This document shows, in pieces, positions 31,267-32,199 of a DNA stretch of 32,199 bases. The position numbers and the translations under genes were made by a program. How positions within the stretch are numbered: position 1 is the first letter of the stretch; every line of letters starts with the position of its first letter. This stretch comes from Actinomycetota bacterium (GTDB taxonomy: Bacteria > Actinomycetota > Acidimicrobiia > Acidimicrobiales > Acidimicrobiaceae), in the NCBI GenBank assembly GCA_027320695.1, contig DAHVKW010000008.1:1-32199 (forward strand), written 5' to 3'. The notes under the pieces were generated by a model that was given only the letters and a program-made list of their open reading frames with translations, made no database searches and was not told the DNA's origin.

Positions 31267-31744
31267 AGTTATTGAACTGCAAGGGGATCCCGAAGTCTTC
31301 TTCTTTGAGCTTGGCGATTACCAGTTGAAGGTCATCCCTTTTCTTGCCGGAGACTCGTAGTGAGTCACCCTGAGTTGAACTGCTGACCCCTTTTAGTCCT
31401 GAATCCTTTATAAATTTATTTATTTGCTTGGCCCGGTCCGAGGATATTCCAGCGACGATCTTGATGACGCGCCGAGCTGATCCGCGCGAGCCTTCGACAA
31501 CAGGCTGGCGATCCAGACATTTGAGCGACACTTCCCGCTTCACCAACTTCTCCTCGAGGACCTGTTCCAATGCCTTGAGGCGGTCTTGGCTTGATGAACT
31601 CAGGTTCAACTCCTGGCCCGAGAGTTCAATGCTCGAATCCGTATCCTTGAAGTCAAATCGGGTACTTGCCTCACGATTTGCTTGGTCCAAGGCATTTTTT
31701 ACTTCTTGCATATTGACTTCTGAAACAACATCGAAGGTAGGCAT
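31256..31744 (-). CDS. yajQ: YajQ family cyclic di-GMP/nucleotide-binding protein (UPF0234)
   Basis: A 162-aa cytoplasmic protein with two ferredoxin-like (RNP-type) domains. The start MPTFDVVSEVNMQEVKNALD and the middle TRFDFKDTDSSIEL are highly characteristic, as is the end EDFGIPLQFNNFRD. Some family members bind cyclic di-GMP or nucleic acid; whether this one does is not known. The gene is convergent with the HAD gene (11-bp overlap) and divergent from tRNA-Tyr, with only 26 bp between its ATG and the tRNA. No strong ribosome site is visible. Confidence 0.93.
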   Translation of the reverse strand: MPTFDVVSEVNMQEVKNALDQANREASTRFDFKDTDSSIELSGQELNLSSSSQDRLKALEQVLEEKLVKREVSLKCLDRQPVVEGSRGSARRVIKIVAGISSDRAKQINKFIKDSGLKGVSSSTQGDSLRVSGKKRDDLQLVIAKLKEEDFGIPLQFNNFRD

Positions 31745-31770
31745 GAATCAACAGGCTATCCTATTTCTAC

Positions 31771-31852
31771 GGGTCGGTGTCCGAGTGGCCAAAGGAAGCA
31801 GACTGTAAATCTGCCGGCTCAGCCTACGGGGGTTCGAATCCCTCCCGGCCCA
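31771..31852 (+). tRNA. tRNA-Tyr (anticodon GTA)
   Basis: This is an 82-nt class II tRNA. The acceptor stem GGGTCGG (31771-31777) pairs with CCGGCCC (31845-31851) with one G-U, and the discriminator base is A31852. The anticodon stem GCAGA/TCTGC encloses CTGTAAA with GTA at 31805-31807. A long variable arm and a TTCGAAT T-loop follow. The CCA end is not encoded. The promoter must overlap the start of the divergent yajQ gene. Confidence 0.97.
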
Positions 31853-31856
31853 CGCT

Positions 31857-31878
31857 GGGTTAGCGACAAAACTAACCC
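31857..31878 (+). terminator. Hairpin just after tRNA-Tyr
   Basis: GGGTTAG (31857-31863) and CTAACCC (31872-31878) form a perfect 7-bp stem with an 8-nt loop, 4 nt after the tRNA. There is no T tract, so it may be a processing or weak termination signal. Confidence 0.5.
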
Positions 31879-31893
31879 TATCGTAACGACAAA

Positions 31894-31933
31894 AGTCACG
31901 CTCCTTAGTCAATTATGACTCTGGGGTGTGACT
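31894..31933 (+). ncRNA. Long stem-loop downstream of tRNA-Tyr, possible terminator or structured RNA
   Basis: AGTCACGCTCC (31894-31904) pairs with GGGGTGTGACT (31923-31933) through 11 pairs, two of them G-U. After a 2x2 internal loop, AGTCA (31907-31911) pairs with TGACT (31916-31920) around an ATTA loop. The G-U pairs fit selection for RNA structure on the plus strand. No T tract follows. Confidence 0.45.
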
Positions 31934-32199
31934 ACTTGTCCGGCCTTAGCGATTTTGGCGAGTTTCGCTTTTCGCTTGGCGGTAATTGAGATGATTCAGG
32001 TGCCTAATAGGCTGTTGTTGGGAACTTTTTACAACCCTGGTTTTTCAGGCAAACTGGCTAAGACTTGTTCTTCTGCGTTTAGCACGCTTTGGTTTCTGGC
32101 GGTAGGACTGTTCAGCTCTATAGCTTTTGATCTTTCTGACATTTGATGCCATGAGGAGCATTACCACGAATATTGACTGCGGAGCAATCCCTCTCACTC

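Larger units (their letters stand above)
31853..32199. other. Region after tRNA-Tyr, no confident gene
   Basis: The first 80 bases hold two hairpins (listed separately) and the repeat CGACAAAA (31864-31871 and 31887-31894). A 72-codon frame from GTG at 31928 to 32146 encodes a partly hydrophobic chain, but it starts inside a hairpin, lacks a ribosome site and is not recognisable. An ATG at 32151 opens a frame that runs off the window (16 codons visible) and might begin a real gene; too little is visible to judge. Confidence 0.4.

Noticed and set aside
31928-32146. 72-codon hydrophobic frame near the right end
   Set aside because: Begins inside a stable hairpin, no ribosome site, not recognised.

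Overview
The window reads as chromosomal DNA of a moderate-GC actinobacterium. This is inferred from a nickel superoxide dismutase with its dedicated peptidase, an MshA-like glycosyltransferase (first step of mycothiol synthesis), proC next to a hem cluster, and a 14-gene nuo operon in the usual A-to-N order. An Acidimicrobiia-like lineage would fit, but the sequence alone does not settle this.

Layout. At 1-594 (minus strand) lies an IS607-type serine recombinase whose stop codon overlaps a possible partner start at the window edge. From 0.9 to 2.06 kb come a MoaD/ThiS-like sulfur carrier, a strong two-way hairpin terminator, and a divergent sodN/sodX pair for Ni-SOD and its maturation protease. 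An MshA-like GT4 glycosyltransferase follows (2.6-3.8 kb), then proC (4.2-5.0 kb).

From 5.36 to 12.08 kb there is a tetrapyrrole block: precorrin-2 dehydrogenase, hemA, hemC, a cobA-hemD fusion, hemB and hemL. It covers the route from glutamyl-tRNA to uroporphyrinogen III and opens the siroheme branch. The first four genes overlap end to end and look like one transcription unit. From 12.3 to 27.6 kb is a complete complex I operon (nuoA to nuoN), tightly packed, with many 4-nt overlaps and several TTG starts.

Convergent to nuoN is a 1014-codon gene that joins a decayed metallophosphoesterase-like domain, a multi-pass membrane region and an MprF/DUF2156-type aminoacyl-phospholipid synthase domain. 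Then come a small HAD phosphatase with polynucleotide 3'-phosphatase-like motifs, a YajQ-family gene overlapping it tail to tail, and a tRNA-Tyr followed by two RNA hairpins.

Most of the window is core metabolism: haem and sirohaem synthesis beside the main respiratory NADH dehydrogenase, plus oxidative-stress defence. The least ordinary items are the pseudo-phosphoesterase/MprF fusion, a 16-residue ORF that exactly bridges nuoL and nuoM, a MoaD ending in Gly-Gly-Ile, unusual residues in HemA/HemB/HemC, and several unexplained palindromes and hairpins. No CRISPR array, phage module or clear defence system was seen.
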